DNA of 64,000 bases from Neisseria zoodegmatis (GCF_900187305.1 NZ_LT906434.1:1488001-1552000); one strand, 5' to 3'. Positions 37,504-47,526 are shown, counted from the first letter of the stretch. Notes: generated by a model from the sequence alone, not told the origin. Numbers and translations are program-made.

Positions 37504-38225
37504 AAACCTCCGTTTACTGCAATAACCTGCCGCGTGATGTAGGCGGCTTTTTTATCCATCAAAAAGCGTACGGCATGGGCTACTTCTTCAGGCAAACCCA
37601 TCCGTGCAGCGGGTATGGCTTTCAAAATTTCGTCCACGGGCACATGCTCATCGACAATTTCGGTGTCGATCAAACCGGGAGCAACGCAGTTTACGGTGAT
37701 GTTGCGTTTGGCCAACTCCACCGCCAATGCTTTGGCCGCACCGATAATGCCTGCTTTCGATGCGCTGTAATTGACTTGTCCGCGATTGCCGGTAAGGCCG
37801 GATACGGAAGACATACACACGATGCGCCCGGCTTTGCGGCGGCGTATCATCGGCATGATTACGGGGTGCAAAACGTTATAAAAGCCGTCCAAATTGGTGC
37901 GCAGCACTTGATCCCAGTCTTCATCTTCAAAAGCAGGGAACGCATTGTCGCGCGTTAAGCCGGCATTCAGCACCACGCCGTAATAAGCGCCGTTGGCTTC
38001 GATATCGGCCGTCAGGATTTCCCGCGCCTGTTGGCGGTCGGATACGTCGAACTGCAATACGCGTGCTTGTCTGCCCAATGCGCGTATTTCTTCGGCAACA
38101 GCTTCTGCTTCTTCGCGACGGCTGCGGCAGTGCACCACAATATCGTAGCCGTCTTCAGCCAGCCCCAAGGCAACGGCCTTGCCTATGCCGCGGTTGGAGC
38201 CGGTAATTAAAATGTTTTCGCTCAT
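37497..38225 (-). CDS. 3-oxoacyl-ACP reductase (FabG-like SDR)
   Basis: 242 residues. Short-chain dehydrogenase: NADPH-binding TGSNRGIGKAVALGLA, NAGLTRDNAF, catalytic Ser in CMSSVSGLTGNRGQVNY with YSASK (Tyr/Lys), and a C-terminal RQVIAVNGGLC. Coupled to the downstream ketosynthase gene. The gene upstream (pqiA) diverges, so these two form an isolated operon. Likely reduces beta-ketoacyl-ACP made by its partner; the final product is unknown. Confidence 0.88.
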   Translation of the reverse strand: MSENILITGSNRGIGKAVALGLAEDGYDIVVHCRSRREEAEAVAEEIRALGRQARVLQFDVSDRQQAREILTADIEANGAYYGVVLNAGLTRDNAFPAFEDEDWDQVLRTNLDGFYNVLHPVIMPMIRRRKAGRIVCMSSVSGLTGNRGQVNYSASKAGIIGAAKALAVELAKRNITVNCVAPGLIDTEIVDEHVPVDEILKAIPAARMGLPEEVAHAVRFLMDKKAAYITRQVIAVNGGLC

Positions 38226-38326
38226 GCGTTTTCCTGTGTGGGAAGTCGAGTGTTTTGATTAAGATGCGAATTGTAACAGGAATGCCCGAAAGCGTGAGTA
38301 TGGTGTTGGCGTGATGTGGGAATTTG

Positions 38327-38437
38327 AGGCCGTCTGAAAGCAAACTATGTGAGCTTCGCTAAAACGAGCTTCGCGAGTTTCGCTAAAGCGAACTGTGTGA
38401 GCTTCACCCAAACCCGCCAAGCAGGTTTCGCTAAAAT
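38327..38437. repeat. Array of about four degenerate 24-base units attached to an uptake sequence
   Basis: After an uptake sequence (38327-38338), units begin near 38339, 38364, 38388 and 38412. Each carries GAGCTTCGCTAAA, GAGTTTCGCTAAAG or a variant. The array ends about 20 bases before the pqiA -10 (TATAAT, 38457-38462), so it covers the -35 region. Related copies occur near 2690, 57120 and 57840. Confidence 0.65.
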
Positions 38438-38515
38438 GTATTTTGCTGTTTTCAGTTATAATACACACCTGTTTGATTTCTCCGCCCGTGCTTTTACGAG
38501 GCCGTCTGAATAACT

Positions 38516-39847
38516 GTGAAAGCTGTCCGACAATACCGCCGCTGGTGGCGTTACCACACCCTGCAACGTCATATGGCCCTCCCCGCCCATACGCTCGACT
38601 GCCCCGAATGCGGGCAGCGTATGGAATTGCCGCGTTTGCATCAGGGGCAGGAAGCGCATTGCCCCAATTGCGGCTATGAGGTGGTGGAAGTGGAGAAAAA
38701 CCCGTATATCGCGCCTTTGGCCTATGCAACGGCTTCTTTGGTGTTGATGGGTTTCGTTTACACGATGATGTTTGTTACGGTTACGATGGCGGGCGTAACG
38801 TCTATCCAGTCACTGCCGTCGATGATGAAAAAGCTGATTCTGCTTGATTTCGGTTTCTTGGCGGAAGTGATGTTTGTGCTCACATTCGGCACGCCGCTGC
38901 TTTTTTTACTGTTGTGTCTTTATGTGTACACGGCTTTGTGGCAAGACAAGGCTTATCCGGGATTGCGCACGGCAACGCGCACTTTGGTGCGTTTAAGGCA
39001 CTGGATTATGGTGGACGTATTTTTCATTTCTACGCTGGTGGCACACATCAAACTTTCTTCTGTTGCAGAAGTCGAATACGGTGCGGCGTTTTATTTGATG
39101 TTCGGCTTGGCCGTGCTGCTGATCCGCACTTCCGTGTCGATTCCACAACATTGGGTATATTATAAAATCCACCGCATTTTAGGCAGAAACACCATTCAGA
39201 CGGCCTCGGAAGAGCGGGTGTGTTGCAGCCGCTGTCTTTATTTCCGCAACCGCGAAGAGCCTACCTGCGGCGTGTGCGGTGCCGATCTGTATGAGCGCCG
39301 CCCCAAAAGCATTGCCGTGTCGATGGCTTTCTTAATGGCCGCCGTCGTGCTGTATATTCCGGCCAACCTTCTGCCGATTATGATTTCATCCAATCCCACC
39401 ACGGTGCAGATCAACACCATTCTCAACGGCATCGTGTATATGTGGGACGAAGGCGACAAACTGATTGCCGCGATTATCTTCAGTGCCAGCATTTTGGTAC
39501 CCGGTGCGAAAATCGTTTTGCTGCTGGTTTTGAACCTGAGTGCACGCTACGGCCTGCCTGCCGGTGCCAAAACCATGCTGCGGATTTACCGCTTTACCGA
39601 ATCCATCGGCAAATGGTCGATGATTGATATTTTCGTCATCATTATTTTAATGAGTTCTTTCCACACCCATGTGGCACGGGTTGTGCCGGGGCCGGCTGCA
39701 GTATATTTCTGTTTGGTCGTGCTGCTGACCATGCTTTCCGCTTATTTTTTCGACCCGCGTTTATTGTGGGACAAAGCCCGTAACCACCAAGCCAACATCA
39801 AGAGGCCGTCTGAAAAGCTGACGGTAAAACACGCCGAATATGAATAA
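38516..39847 (+). CDS. pqiA: Paraquat-inducible protein A (PqiA)
   Basis: 443 residues from GTG 38516; ATG 38573 (MALPAHTLDCPECG) would give 424 and is a real alternative. Two halves, each a zinc ribbon followed by four helices: CPECG and CPNCG near residues 29-52, then CSRC and CGVC near 220-245. PqiA is an inner-membrane partner of the PqiB tunnel. First gene of pqiABC, overlapping pqiB by 8 bases. Uptake sequences lie just upstream (38502) and near the end of the gene (39803). Confidence 0.9.
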   Translation: MKAVRQYRRWWRYHTLQRHMALPAHTLDCPECGQRMELPRLHQGQEAHCPNCGYEVVEVEKNPYIAPLAYATASLVLMGFVYTMMFVTVTMAGVTSIQSLPSMMKKLILLDFGFLAEVMFVLTFGTPLLFLLLCLYVYTALWQDKAYPGLRTATRTLVRLRHWIMVDVFFISTLVAHIKLSSVAEVEYGAAFYLMFGLAVLLIRTSVSIPQHWVYYKIHRILGRNTIQTASEERVCCSRCLYFRNREEPTCGVCGADLYERRPKSIAVSMAFLMAAVVLYIPANLLPIMISSNPTTVQINTILNGIVYMWDEGDKLIAAIIFSASILVPGAKIVLLLVLNLSARYGLPAGAKTMLRIYRFTESIGKWSMIDIFVIIILMSSFHTHVARVVPGPAAVYFCLVVLLTMLSAYFFDPRLLWDKARNHQANIKRPSEKLTVKHAEYE

Positions 39848-41483
39848 CCACCATCAAAACGAATATAAACCCGTGCCTGCCGTGGTGCGCAAAACCAATG
39901 TATTTACCTCTGTTATCTGGCTGATACCCTTAATCGCCTTTTTGGTAGGCGGTTGGCTGCTGATGAAAGAAATCCGCAATAAAGGGCCGGAAGTAACCCT
40001 GTTGATGGACAGCGCAGACGGCATCGAAGTCAATAATACGGTGGTGAAAGTGCTTAGCGTCGAAGTCGGCCGGGTAACCCATATCGGCCTGCAAAAAGAC
40101 CGCAAAGGCGTGGAAGTTACTGTGCGCCTTACCGCCGACGCAAAAGACATGATGCGCAAAGACACCCAATTTTGGGTAGTCAAACCGCGCATCGACGAAA
40201 GCGGCATTTCCGGCCTGACCACACTCGTTTCCGGCTCTTACATCGCTTTCACCCCCGGCAAAAGCGAAGAAACCCAATACCGCTTCGAAGTTTCGGATAT
40301 TCCGCCGATTACCGCCATCGGCCAGCACGGCCTACGCCTGAAACTGGTCGGCAAAAACGACAAAATGATCAGCGTAGGCAGCCCGGTTTTATATGAAGAT
40401 TTCAGCGTCGGTGTGGTAGAAAGCGCCGATTTCAATCCTAAAGAACAAACCGTTCATTACACCATATTCATCAAAAGCCCCAACGACAAACTGGTCGGTA
40501 AAAACAGTCAATTCTGGCTGCAAAACGGCATTCAAATCGAAGCGACCGGCGGCGGCGTGCGGATAGAATCAGCCCCCATTGCCGCGCTGCTTTCCGGTTC
40601 GATTTCCTTCTCAGCACCGATTGGCGGAGATAAAGGCGAACCGGCCGTCAACGAAGATACGTTCACGGTGTACAACAACCGCAACGAAGTAGAAAACCTG
40701 CCGAGCGAGCGTTCTCTGTATTACACCGCATTTTTCAAACAAAGCGTGCGCGGGCTTAAACCCGGTGCGCCGGTCGAATACAAAGGCATCAATATCGGCG
40801 CAGTAGCCGACGTGCCCTATTTCGCCCAAAACGACAGCCTGAAGCTGCTGGACAACGGCTGGATTCCCGTGCGCATCCGCATCGAACCCGACCGCATGGA
40901 AATCAACGCCGAAGCCCAAAGCCAAGCATATTGGCGCGACCGTTTTCAGACGGCCTTAAACAAAGGGCTTACCGCCACCTTAACCAGCGACAGCCTGCTT
41001 ACCGGCAGCAAGATGATCGAATTGGACGACAATCTCTCAAGCAGCAGCAAGCTCAAGCCTTTTGCCAATTACAACGGCAATGTCGTGATTGCCAGCCGCG
41101 GCGGCGGTTTGGATAATCTGCAAGACCAGCTTGGCAGCCTCTTGGAAAAATTCAACAAACTACCGCTGGAAAAAACCGTGGGCGAGTTGAACGGCTCATT
41201 GCGCGAGCTGAAAGCCACGCTCAATTCTGCCAATGCCTTAATCAGCAAACCGCAAACCCAAAGCATTCCTAACGAGTTGAATAAAACTCTGCACGAACTG
41301 CGCCAAGCATTGCAAGGTATTTCGCCGCAATCGCCTCTTTACAGCGATGTTCAAACAACCCTGCAAAGCATTGATAAAACGCTGAAAGAAGCCCAGCCCG
41401 TCATCAACACGTTAAAAGAAAAACCCAATTCATTAATTTTTAACAGCAATGTTAAAGACCCCATCCCGAAAGGAAGCCGCTGA
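39840..41483 (+). CDS. pqiB: PqiB, MCE-domain intermembrane lipid transport protein
   Basis: 547 residues. One N-terminal helix (VIWLIPLIAFLVGGWLLM) and three MCE/MlaD domains beginning near residues 40 (PEVTLLMDSADGIEV), 155 (GLRLKLVGKNDKMISVG) and 285 (YYTAFFKQSVRGLKPGAPVEYKG). The C-terminal region from about 430 is helical with coiled-coil character (GSLLEKFNKLPLEKTVGELNGSLRELKATL). In E. coli PqiB forms a hexameric syringe spanning the periplasm. Its stop overlaps the pqiC start by one base. Confidence 0.94.
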   Translation: MNNHHQNEYKPVPAVVRKTNVFTSVIWLIPLIAFLVGGWLLMKEIRNKGPEVTLLMDSADGIEVNNTVVKVLSVEVGRVTHIGLQKDRKGVEVTVRLTADAKDMMRKDTQFWVVKPRIDESGISGLTTLVSGSYIAFTPGKSEETQYRFEVSDIPPITAIGQHGLRLKLVGKNDKMISVGSPVLYEDFSVGVVESADFNPKEQTVHYTIFIKSPNDKLVGKNSQFWLQNGIQIEATGGGVRIESAPIAALLSGSISFSAPIGGDKGEPAVNEDTFTVYNNRNEVENLPSERSLYYTAFFKQSVRGLKPGAPVEYKGINIGAVADVPYFAQNDSLKLLDNGWIPVRIRIEPDRMEINAEAQSQAYWRDRFQTALNKGLTATLTSDSLLTGSKMIELDDNLSSSSKLKPFANYNGNVVIASRGGGLDNLQDQLGSLLEKFNKLPLEKTVGELNGSLRELKATLNSANALISKPQTQSIPNELNKTLHELRQALQGISPQSPLYSDVQTTLQSIDKTLKEAQPVINTLKEKPNSLIFNSNVKDPIPKGSR

Positions 41484-42001
41484 TGCGTAAATTGATAGTG
41501 ATTGGCGCCCTACTCGCATTAAGCGCCTGCGCCACCCCCGTGCCGCAATACTTTACCTTGCCCGACAGCCAATACATCCACCCCGGCCGAAGCAGCAATG
41601 AAGTCGCCGTGCGCGTTTATCTGGCAGAACCTCTAAACAACGGCGGCTTGGTTTATCAAACCGATGCCTATCATGTGAACTTCGCCCGCAACCACTTGTG
41701 GGCAGTCGCACTCGATAACGCTTTGGCTTCTGGTTTCAGTAACAAGCTGAACCGATTGAATCCGAACTACACATTTGTGCCCGCAGCACGCAGCAGCAGT
41801 TCGCAAACGCTGAAAATTTATGTGGAAGCTTTTCAAGGAAGCTATCAAGGCAAAACATTCGTCAGCGGCTATGCACTTTGGCCGAATGGCCAGAGCCGCC
41901 CCTTTCACGTTGAAACAGAACAACACGGCGACGGTTATAAAGCGATGGTGGAATCTTTAAACTTTGGGCTGGAAAAAGCATCGGAAGCAGTAGTCCGTTA
42001 A
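41483..42001 (+). CDS. pqiC: PqiC, outer-membrane lipoprotein of the Pqi system
   Basis: 172 residues. Lipobox ALSAC (Cys about 16). The ABC-type transport auxiliary lipoprotein domain covers most of the protein (YFTLPDSQYIHPG, VAVRVYLAEPLNNGGLVYQTDAY, WAVALDNALASGF). It anchors the PqiB needle at the outer membrane. Last gene of the operon. Confidence 0.9.
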   Translation: MRKLIVIGALLALSACATPVPQYFTLPDSQYIHPGRSSNEVAVRVYLAEPLNNGGLVYQTDAYHVNFARNHLWAVALDNALASGFSNKLNRLNPNYTFVPAARSSSSQTLKIYVEAFQGSYQGKTFVSGYALWPNGQSRPFHVETEQHGDGYKAMVESLNFGLEKASEAVVR

Positions 42002-42169
42002 CTTAGCGTGTTTTCATTTCATAAAGGGTTTTCAATTTAGAGCTTACTTTTAGCTCTCAAAACTTGAGATGCTACTTTAATATTCAACAGGTATTTTTAC
42101 ATGAATTTGTAAGTTGCTAATCTTATTGATTATTTTATTGTGTCATTTTTGATGGGCGTAACTATTTTA

Positions 42170-42212
42170 AACGGGTTTTGCTTGACTTTCAGGCAATACC
42201 CGTTTTGTTATT
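42170..42212 (+). terminator. pqiABC terminator
   Basis: AACGGGTTTTGC pairs with GCAATACCCGTT (one mismatch), followed by TTGTTATTTT. It lies about 170 bases after pqiC, between pqiC and the IS110 remnant. Confidence 0.65.
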
Positions 42213-42225
42213 TTGCGTTACGTTT

Positions 42226-42700
42226 TCAGACGGCCTTATAACGTTCCGGCTGATACGTTGTTTTATTTTTGTAAAGATTAAAGGCGATAACTGCCAGTTT
42301 TCGCATGATAGCCGTGATAATGACTTTTGATTTTTTCTTCTTTTGTTTCAGCCGCTTTGTAAATTCGGGAAAGTATCCGCGAGCGTAAGCGACCATAGCA
42401 GGCATATATAATGCGGCTCGCAAACGTCTGTTGCCAAAACGGGTTATGCCGCCTTTGGCATTGACGCTTGTTCCTGATTGTCTTTGATGCGGACTTAATC
42501 CGGCAAAGGCGACAAATTGACCGGCGTTTTTGAATGTGCCGGATAAGAGATGGTTTGTTAGGATGGCCGCTGTCAATTTTCCGATTGAAGGAATGGTTAA
42601 AAGGCCGTCTGAAACGTCTTTCAGCTCAGGGGCCGTTTGAATTCGTAAGCGTGGATTGTATATCCGCCCGCATGCTGTTTTCAGTGCGTGCCGCTTCTGC
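42226..42700 (-). pseudogene. IS110-family transposase, C-terminal remnant
   Basis: The open frame from about 42700 down to the stop at 42226 encodes GKLTAAILTNHLL, FKNAGQFVAFAGLSPHQRQSGTS, NRRLRAALYMPAMVAYARG and AIMRKLAVIAFNLYKN, the Transposase_20 domain of IS110/IS1111 elements. The N-terminal DEDD catalytic domain is missing, so about 140 codons of an expected 300 or more remain. The upstream part has a stop near 42698. An uptake sequence lies inside the remnant (42603) and another overlaps its end (42227). No terminal repeats are recognised. Confidence 0.85.
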
Positions 42701-42731
42701 TAAATCGTTTTCATCACAAATGTTTCAAAAC

Positions 42732-42765
42732 AAAAATGCCTTGTCTAAACAGACAAGGCATTTTT
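42732..42765 (-). terminator. ppsA terminator
   Basis: AAAAATGCCTTGTCT, loop AAAC, AGACAAGGCATTTTT, 17 bases past the ppsA stop; strong and without uptake sequence. Confidence 0.88.
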
Positions 42766-42781
42766 CAGATGGACTTAAGGC

Positions 42782-45169
42782 TTACTTGTTCAACTCTTTA
42801 GCCAAGTAGAGCCAAGTTTCAATCACGGTATCAGGATTCAATGATACGGTTTCAATGCCTTCTTCTACCAGCCATTTCGCAAAATCGGGGTGATCCGAAG
42901 GACCTTGTCCGCAGATGCCCACGTATTTGTTGTGTTTGCGGCAGGCAGAAATCGCCAAGTGCAGCATTACTTTAACGGCGGGGTTACGCTCGTCGAATGT
43001 ACCAGCAATCGGGCCGCCGCTGTCGCGGTCAACACCCAAAGTCAACTGGGTCATGTCATTCGAGCCGATTGAGAAGCCGTCAAAATATTGCAGGAACTGT
43101 TCGGCCAGCAAGGCATTGCTTGGCAGTTCGCACATCATGATCAAACGCAGGCCGTTTTTGCCGCGCTCCAAGCCATTTTCTTTCAAGGCTTTGATTACCG
43201 CTTCGGCTTCGTTGAGGGTGCGCACGAAAGGAATCATGATTTCGACGTTGGTCAATCCCATTTCGTCGCGAACGCGTTTCAAAGCTTGGCATTCTAAAGC
43301 GAAGCAGTCTTTGAAATCATCCGATACATAGCGGGCGGCACCGCGGAAGCCCAACATCGGGTTTTCTTCGTGCGGTTCGTAGAGATTACCGCCAACCAGA
43401 TTGGCGTATTCGTTTGATTTGAAATCCGACATACGTACAATGACTTTGCGCGGATAAACAGACGCAGCCAATGTCGCTACACCCTCGGCAATTTTATCAA
43501 CGTAAAACGCTACCGGAGAAGCATAGCCTGCGATGCGGTCGGAAATTTCGTTTTTCAAATCAGCATCTAAGCGGTCAAACTCCAACAACGCTTTGGGGTG
43601 GATACCGATCTGACGGTTGATGATGAATTCCATGCGCGCCAGGCCGATACCTTCGTTGGGCAGGCTTGAGAAGCTGAAGGCCAATTCGGGGTTGCCGACG
43701 TTCATCATGATTTTTACCGGTGATTTGGGCATATTGTCCAAAGCCACATCGGTTACTTCCACATTCAGCAAACCGTCGTAAATCAAACCGGTGTCGCCTT
43801 CTGCGCACGATACGGTTACTTCTTGGCCGTCTGAAAGCACGCCGGTGGCATCGCCGCAGCCTACTACGGCAGGAATGCCGAGTTCGCGGGCAATAATCGC
43901 CGCGTGACAGGTACGTCCGCCGCGGTTGGTCACGATAGCAGACGCACGTTTCATTACCGGCTCCCAATCCGGGTCGGTCATGTCGGTTACCAACACATCG
44001 CCGGCTTGAACGGTATCCATTTGAGAAGCGTCTTTGACCAAACGTACTTTACCTTGGCCGACTTTTTGACCGATGGCACGGCCTTCGCACAATACTTTTT
44101 TGTCGCCGCTGATGCTGTAACGACGCAGGCTGCGGGTATTGTCTTCTTGAGATTTCACGGTCTCAGGGCGCGCTTGCAAAATGTATAGCTTGCCGTCGGT
44201 ACCGTCGCGACCCCATTCGATATCCATCGGACGGCCGTAATGCTCTTCAATGATCAAAGCGTATTTGGCCAGCTCGGTAATCTCTTCGTCGCTGATAGAG
44301 AACGCTTTGCGGTCTTCTTGAGGCACATCAACCACTTGCACGGATTTACCCGCTTGAGCTTGCTCGGTAAACGTCATTTTGATCAGTTTCGAGCCCATAG
44401 TTTTGCGCAAAATGGCCGGACGGCCTGCTTTCAATGTAGGCTTGTGTACATAAAACTCGTCAGGGTTTACCGCACCTTGTACGACGGTTTCGCCCAAGCC
44501 GTAAGAAGCGGTAACGAATACAACGTCTTCAAAGCCGGATTCTGTGTCGATAGAGAACATCACACCTGCCGCACCGCTGTCTGAACGCACCATGCGTTGA
44601 ACGCCGGCAGACAAGGCAACCACGTCGTGGGCAAAGCCTTTGTGTACGCGATAAGAAATGGCTCGGTCGTTATATAAAGAAGCGAATACATGTTTCATTG
44701 CTTCTTTAACGTTTTCCAAGCCATTGATATTCAGGAAGGTTTCTTGTTGGCCGGCAAAAGAGGCGTCCGGCAAATCTTCTGCGGTGGCGGAAGAACGTAC
44801 CGCTACGGAAATTTTATCGGTACCGGCATCGGCTACCATCTTATCCCAAGCGGTTTTAATATCGGCATCCAATTGCTCTGGGAATGGTGTGTCGAGAATC
44901 CATTGGCGGATTTCTTTACCTACGCGCGCCAATTCGGTAACGTCTTCCACATCCAAAGCTGCAAGGGCTGCAGAGATACGTTCGTTGAGACCGTTATGTG
45001 CCAAAAAAGCACGGTAAGCTTCTGCGGTCGTAGCGAAACCTCCGGGTACGCGCACGCCTTTTTCAGTAAGCTGACTGATCATTTCGCCCAAAGAGGCGTT
45101 TTTACCGCCTACGCTCTCTACATCAGTCATGCGCAGGTTTTCAAACCAAATCACGTAATTTGCAGCCAT
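42782..45169 (-). CDS. ppsA: Phosphoenolpyruvate synthase
   Basis: 795 residues from ATG 45169 ([13 protein letters not shown]); the ATG 12 bases upstream is less likely. It converts pyruvate and ATP to PEP, AMP and phosphate in gluconeogenesis, which matters for lactate-grown Neisseria. N-terminal ATP-binding domain ([40 protein letters not shown]), central phosphohistidine domain with [23 protein letters not shown], and C-terminal PEP-binding barrel ([46 protein letters not shown]). Divergent from ppsR, its regulator. Confidence 0.98.
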   Translation of the reverse strand: MAANYVIWFENLRMTDVESVGGKNASLGEMISQLTEKGVRVPGGFATTAEAYRAFLAHNGLNERISAALAALDVEDVTELARVGKEIRQWILDTPFPEQLDADIKTAWDKMVADAGTDKISVAVRSSATAEDLPDASFAGQQETFLNINGLENVKEAMKHVFASLYNDRAISYRVHKGFAHDVVALSAGVQRMVRSDSGAAGVMFSIDTESGFEDVVFVTASYGLGETVVQGAVNPDEFYVHKPTLKAGRPAILRKTMGSKLIKMTFTEQAQAGKSVQVVDVPQEDRKAFSISDEEITELAKYALIIEEHYGRPMDIEWGRDGTDGKLYILQARPETVKSQEDNTRSLRRYSISGDKKVLCEGRAIGQKVGQGKVRLVKDASQMDTVQAGDVLVTDMTDPDWEPVMKRASAIVTNRGGRTCHAAIIARELGIPAVVGCGDATGVLSDGQEVTVSCAEGDTGLIYDGLLNVEVTDVALDNMPKSPVKIMMNVGNPELAFSFSSLPNEGIGLARMEFIINRQIGIHPKALLEFDRLDADLKNEISDRIAGYASPVAFYVDKIAEGVATLAASVYPRKVIVRMSDFKSNEYANLVGGNLYEPHEENPMLGFRGAARYVSDDFKDCFALECQALKRVRDEMGLTNVEIMIPFVRTLNEAEAVIKALKENGLERGKNGLRLIMMCELPSNALLAEQFLQYFDGFSIGSNDMTQLTLGVDRDSGGPIAGTFDERNPAVKVMLHLAISACRKHNKYVGICGQGPSDHPDFAKWLVEEGIETVSLNPDTVIETWLYLAKELNK

Positions 45170-45657
45170 TTTTAAATCCATTAAACAAGTTAAAAAAGAA
45201 ATAAATCTCGCGGGGGTATTCTAACCACTCAAACCCGCAGTGTCATGTGTTTTATTGCGAAAGAATGGCTGATGCCGTCTGAAAAATTGCGGGAAGCCGG
45301 ATATGTAGTCTCTTGAAATAAATTATACAAAACCGTTTGAAATCCTATTAACCCTTGTTAAATATAGGGTTTGGTTTAAAACAGCATATTTCCAATAGAT
45401 ATTTAAACTGCTCATATTGGCATATTGTTTCAATAATAATGAATTTATTGTAAAAAATGTGCGTTTAAAAATTTTTTGATTTTAATTGTAGTTTGATGTA
45501 GTTTTTGAAGACCGTATTGCACTTACTCACCCACTCCGGCGGACAGCAACGAATCAAGGTTTGCTTTGACTTACATTTTCAGATGGCCTTATGATACGGC
45601 GGTATTGTCTGAAGGCATCCTAACCAAATCAATAACTCATTATAAAAAGGAACCATA
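45170..45657. other. 490-base AT-rich region between ppsA and ppsR
   Basis: No gene is seen. It has one AT-type uptake sequence (45272) and a stretch (45310-45500) very rich in A/T that probably holds both promoters. No recognisable operator. Confidence 0.5.
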
Positions 45658-46476
45658 ATGGCACGCCGTTCTGCTTTTTTTATTTCCGACCGCACAGGTA
45701 TCACTTCCGAAAGCATGGGTGAAGCCCTGCTGGATCAATTCGAGGGAGTGAATTTCAAAAGAGCAACCTACCCCTTTGTCGATACGCCCGAAAAAGCGCG
45801 CGCAATGGTGCAAATCATCAATGCCGCCGCTTCAGACAGCGGCCTGCGGCCATTGGTATTTACCAGCATCATCAACGACGAAATCCGCACGATTATCAAA
45901 ACCTGCCAAGGTTTGCATCTCAGCTTTTTCGATGCTTTCTTAGGCACGATTGAGCGCGAGCTGGGCTTGCGGGCGCGGCATTCGGTAGGCCGTACCCACG
46001 GCATTGGCGACACCGAACGCTACGATGCCCGTATGGAAGCGGTGAATTTCTCTTTAAACCACGACGACGGCATCAGCGGCAAAGATTTAAAAGACGCAGA
46101 CGTTATTTTGATGGGCGTTTCCCGTTCAGGCAAAACCCCTACTTGCCTGTATCTCGCCCTGCAATACGGCATCCGTGCTGCCAACTATCCGTTAACTCCC
46201 GAAGATTTGGAAAGCAGCGACCTGCCGCGCATGGTAAAACCGTACAAACACAAATTATTCGGCCTAACCATCCAGCCCGAGCGCCTGCAAGCCATCCGCC
46301 ACGAGCGCCGACCGGACTCCAACTATTCGCAGCTCACTACTTGCCGCCGCGAAGTAGCCGACGCACAAAGCATGTTCCGTGCGCACTCCATTCCTTTTAC
46401 CAACACCACGGATAAATCGGTGGAAGAATTGGCCGTGAGCATCATGCAGGCTTGTCAGCTGAAACGTCGTTTTTAA
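45658..46476 (+). CDS. ppsR: PEP synthase regulatory kinase/phosphotransferase PpsR
   Basis: 272 residues. DUF299 family: N-terminal [39 protein letters not shown], and P-loop GVSRSGKT at 153-160. It inactivates PpsA by ADP-dependent threonine phosphorylation and reactivates it by phosphate-dependent removal. Position divergent from ppsA supports the role. AAAGGA precedes the ATG. Confidence 0.95.
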   Translation: MARRSAFFISDRTGITSESMGEALLDQFEGVNFKRATYPFVDTPEKARAMVQIINAAASDSGLRPLVFTSIINDEIRTIIKTCQGLHLSFFDAFLGTIERELGLRARHSVGRTHGIGDTERYDARMEAVNFSLNHDDGISGKDLKDADVILMGVSRSGKTPTCLYLALQYGIRAANYPLTPEDLESSDLPRMVKPYKHKLFGLTIQPERLQAIRHERRPDSNYSQLTTCRREVADAQSMFRAHSIPFTNTTDKSVEELAVSIMQACQLKRRF

Positions 46477-46587
46477 AAAATACACCATCAATGCTCAGGC
46501 CGTCTGAAAACCAGTTTGCCTAAACGTTTTCAGGCGGCCTCGAGTGACATTGCGCAACATCAAAATATGTGTATTTTTATTAGCCTA

Positions 46588-46596
46588 TGTTAAAAT
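46588..46596 (+). promoter_or_regulatory. Extended -10 promoter of the amino-acid-binding lipoprotein gene
   Basis: TGTTAAAAT (TG-N-TAAAAT) lies about 33 bases before the ATG with no matching -35. Confidence 0.35.
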
Positions 46597-46628
46597 CAAT
46601 TTTTCACTCTTTTATCAGGAAGAATCAA

Positions 46629-47414
46629 ATGAATATGAAAAAATGGATTGCCGCAGCCGTTGCCTGCTCGGCATTTGCTTTAAGCGCTTGTGGAGGCCAA
46701 AGCAGCGACAACAAACAAACGGCCGCTGCCGGTGAAAAAGTTTACCGCGTTGCCACCAATGCTGAATTTGCCCCTTTTGAATCCAAAAACAGCAACAACG
46801 AGATTCAAGGCTTTGATATCGACCTGATGAACGCCATGGCCAAAGCCGGCAATTTCAAAGTGGAATACAAACACCAACCGTGGAACAGCCTCTTCCCCGG
46901 CCTTGCCAACGGCGATGTGGACATTCTGCTTTCCGCCATCACCATCACCGACGACCGCAAACAAACGATGGACTTTTCTGATCCGTATTTCAAAATTACC
47001 CAAGTGATTTTGGTGCAAAAAGGTAAAGACATCAAATCCATCGACGATCTGAAAAACAGCCAAAAAGTCGGTGTGGTAACCGGCCAAACAGGCGACCTCG
47101 CCGCTTCTAAAATCTTGGGTAACGACAGCCCCAAAATCGCCCGCTTCGAGACCCTGCCGCTCGTGATCAAAGAACTTGAAAACGGCGGTTTGGATGCAGT
47201 GATTTCCGATAGCGCGGTTGTCGGCAACTATGTGAAAAACAACGGCAACAAAGGCTTCAACGTGATTACCCCGCCTGATTTTGAAGTGGAAAACTACGGC
47301 ATTGCCGTACGCAAAGGCGATACCGCCACTTTGAACATGCTGAACGACGCCCTGAAAAAAGTGCGTGAAAACGGCGATTACGACAAAGTTCAAAAACAAT
47401 ACTTTGCCGAATAA
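46629..47414 (+). CDS. Polar amino-acid ABC transporter substrate-binding lipoprotein
   Basis: 261 residues from ATG 46629, with AGGAAG upstream. Lipobox ALSAC near residue 18. Family 3 solute-binding fold: YRVATNAEFAPFESKNSNNEIQGFDIDLMNAMAK, LLSAITITDDRKQTMDFSDPYF, VGVVTGQTGDLAA, DAVISDSAVVGNYV and GIAVRKGD. A near-identical layout is seen in a neisserial surface-exposed amino-acid-binding protein. Permease and ATPase genes are not adjacent. Ligand not determined. Confidence 0.92.
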   Translation: MNMKKWIAAAVACSAFALSACGGQSSDNKQTAAAGEKVYRVATNAEFAPFESKNSNNEIQGFDIDLMNAMAKAGNFKVEYKHQPWNSLFPGLANGDVDILLSAITITDDRKQTMDFSDPYFKITQVILVQKGKDIKSIDDLKNSQKVGVVTGQTGDLAASKILGNDSPKIARFETLPLVIKELENGGLDAVISDSAVVGNYVKNNGNKGFNVITPPDFEVENYGIAVRKGDTATLNMLNDALKKVRENGDYDKVQKQYFAE

Positions 47415-47446
47415 TTTGCCTGCATTGCTTGATAAAGCATAATAGA

Positions 47447-47482
47447 TGAGGCCGTCTGAAAAACTTTTTTCAGACGGCCTCA
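47447..47482 (+). terminator. Terminator of paired uptake sequences
   Basis: TGAGGCCGTCTGAAAAA and its complement, 33 bases after the substrate-binding-protein stop. Confidence 0.8.
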
Positions 47483-47497
47483 CTTTATGATTGAACA

Positions 47498-47526
47498 TTG
47501 AAAAAACAAGCGTTTTTCCGTATAAT
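47498..47526 (+). promoter_or_regulatory. prfC promoter
   Basis: TTGAAA (47498-47503), 17-base spacer, TATAAT (47521-47526). It implies an untranslated leader of about 150 bases before the prfC ATG, containing one uptake sequence at 47640. Confidence 0.65.
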
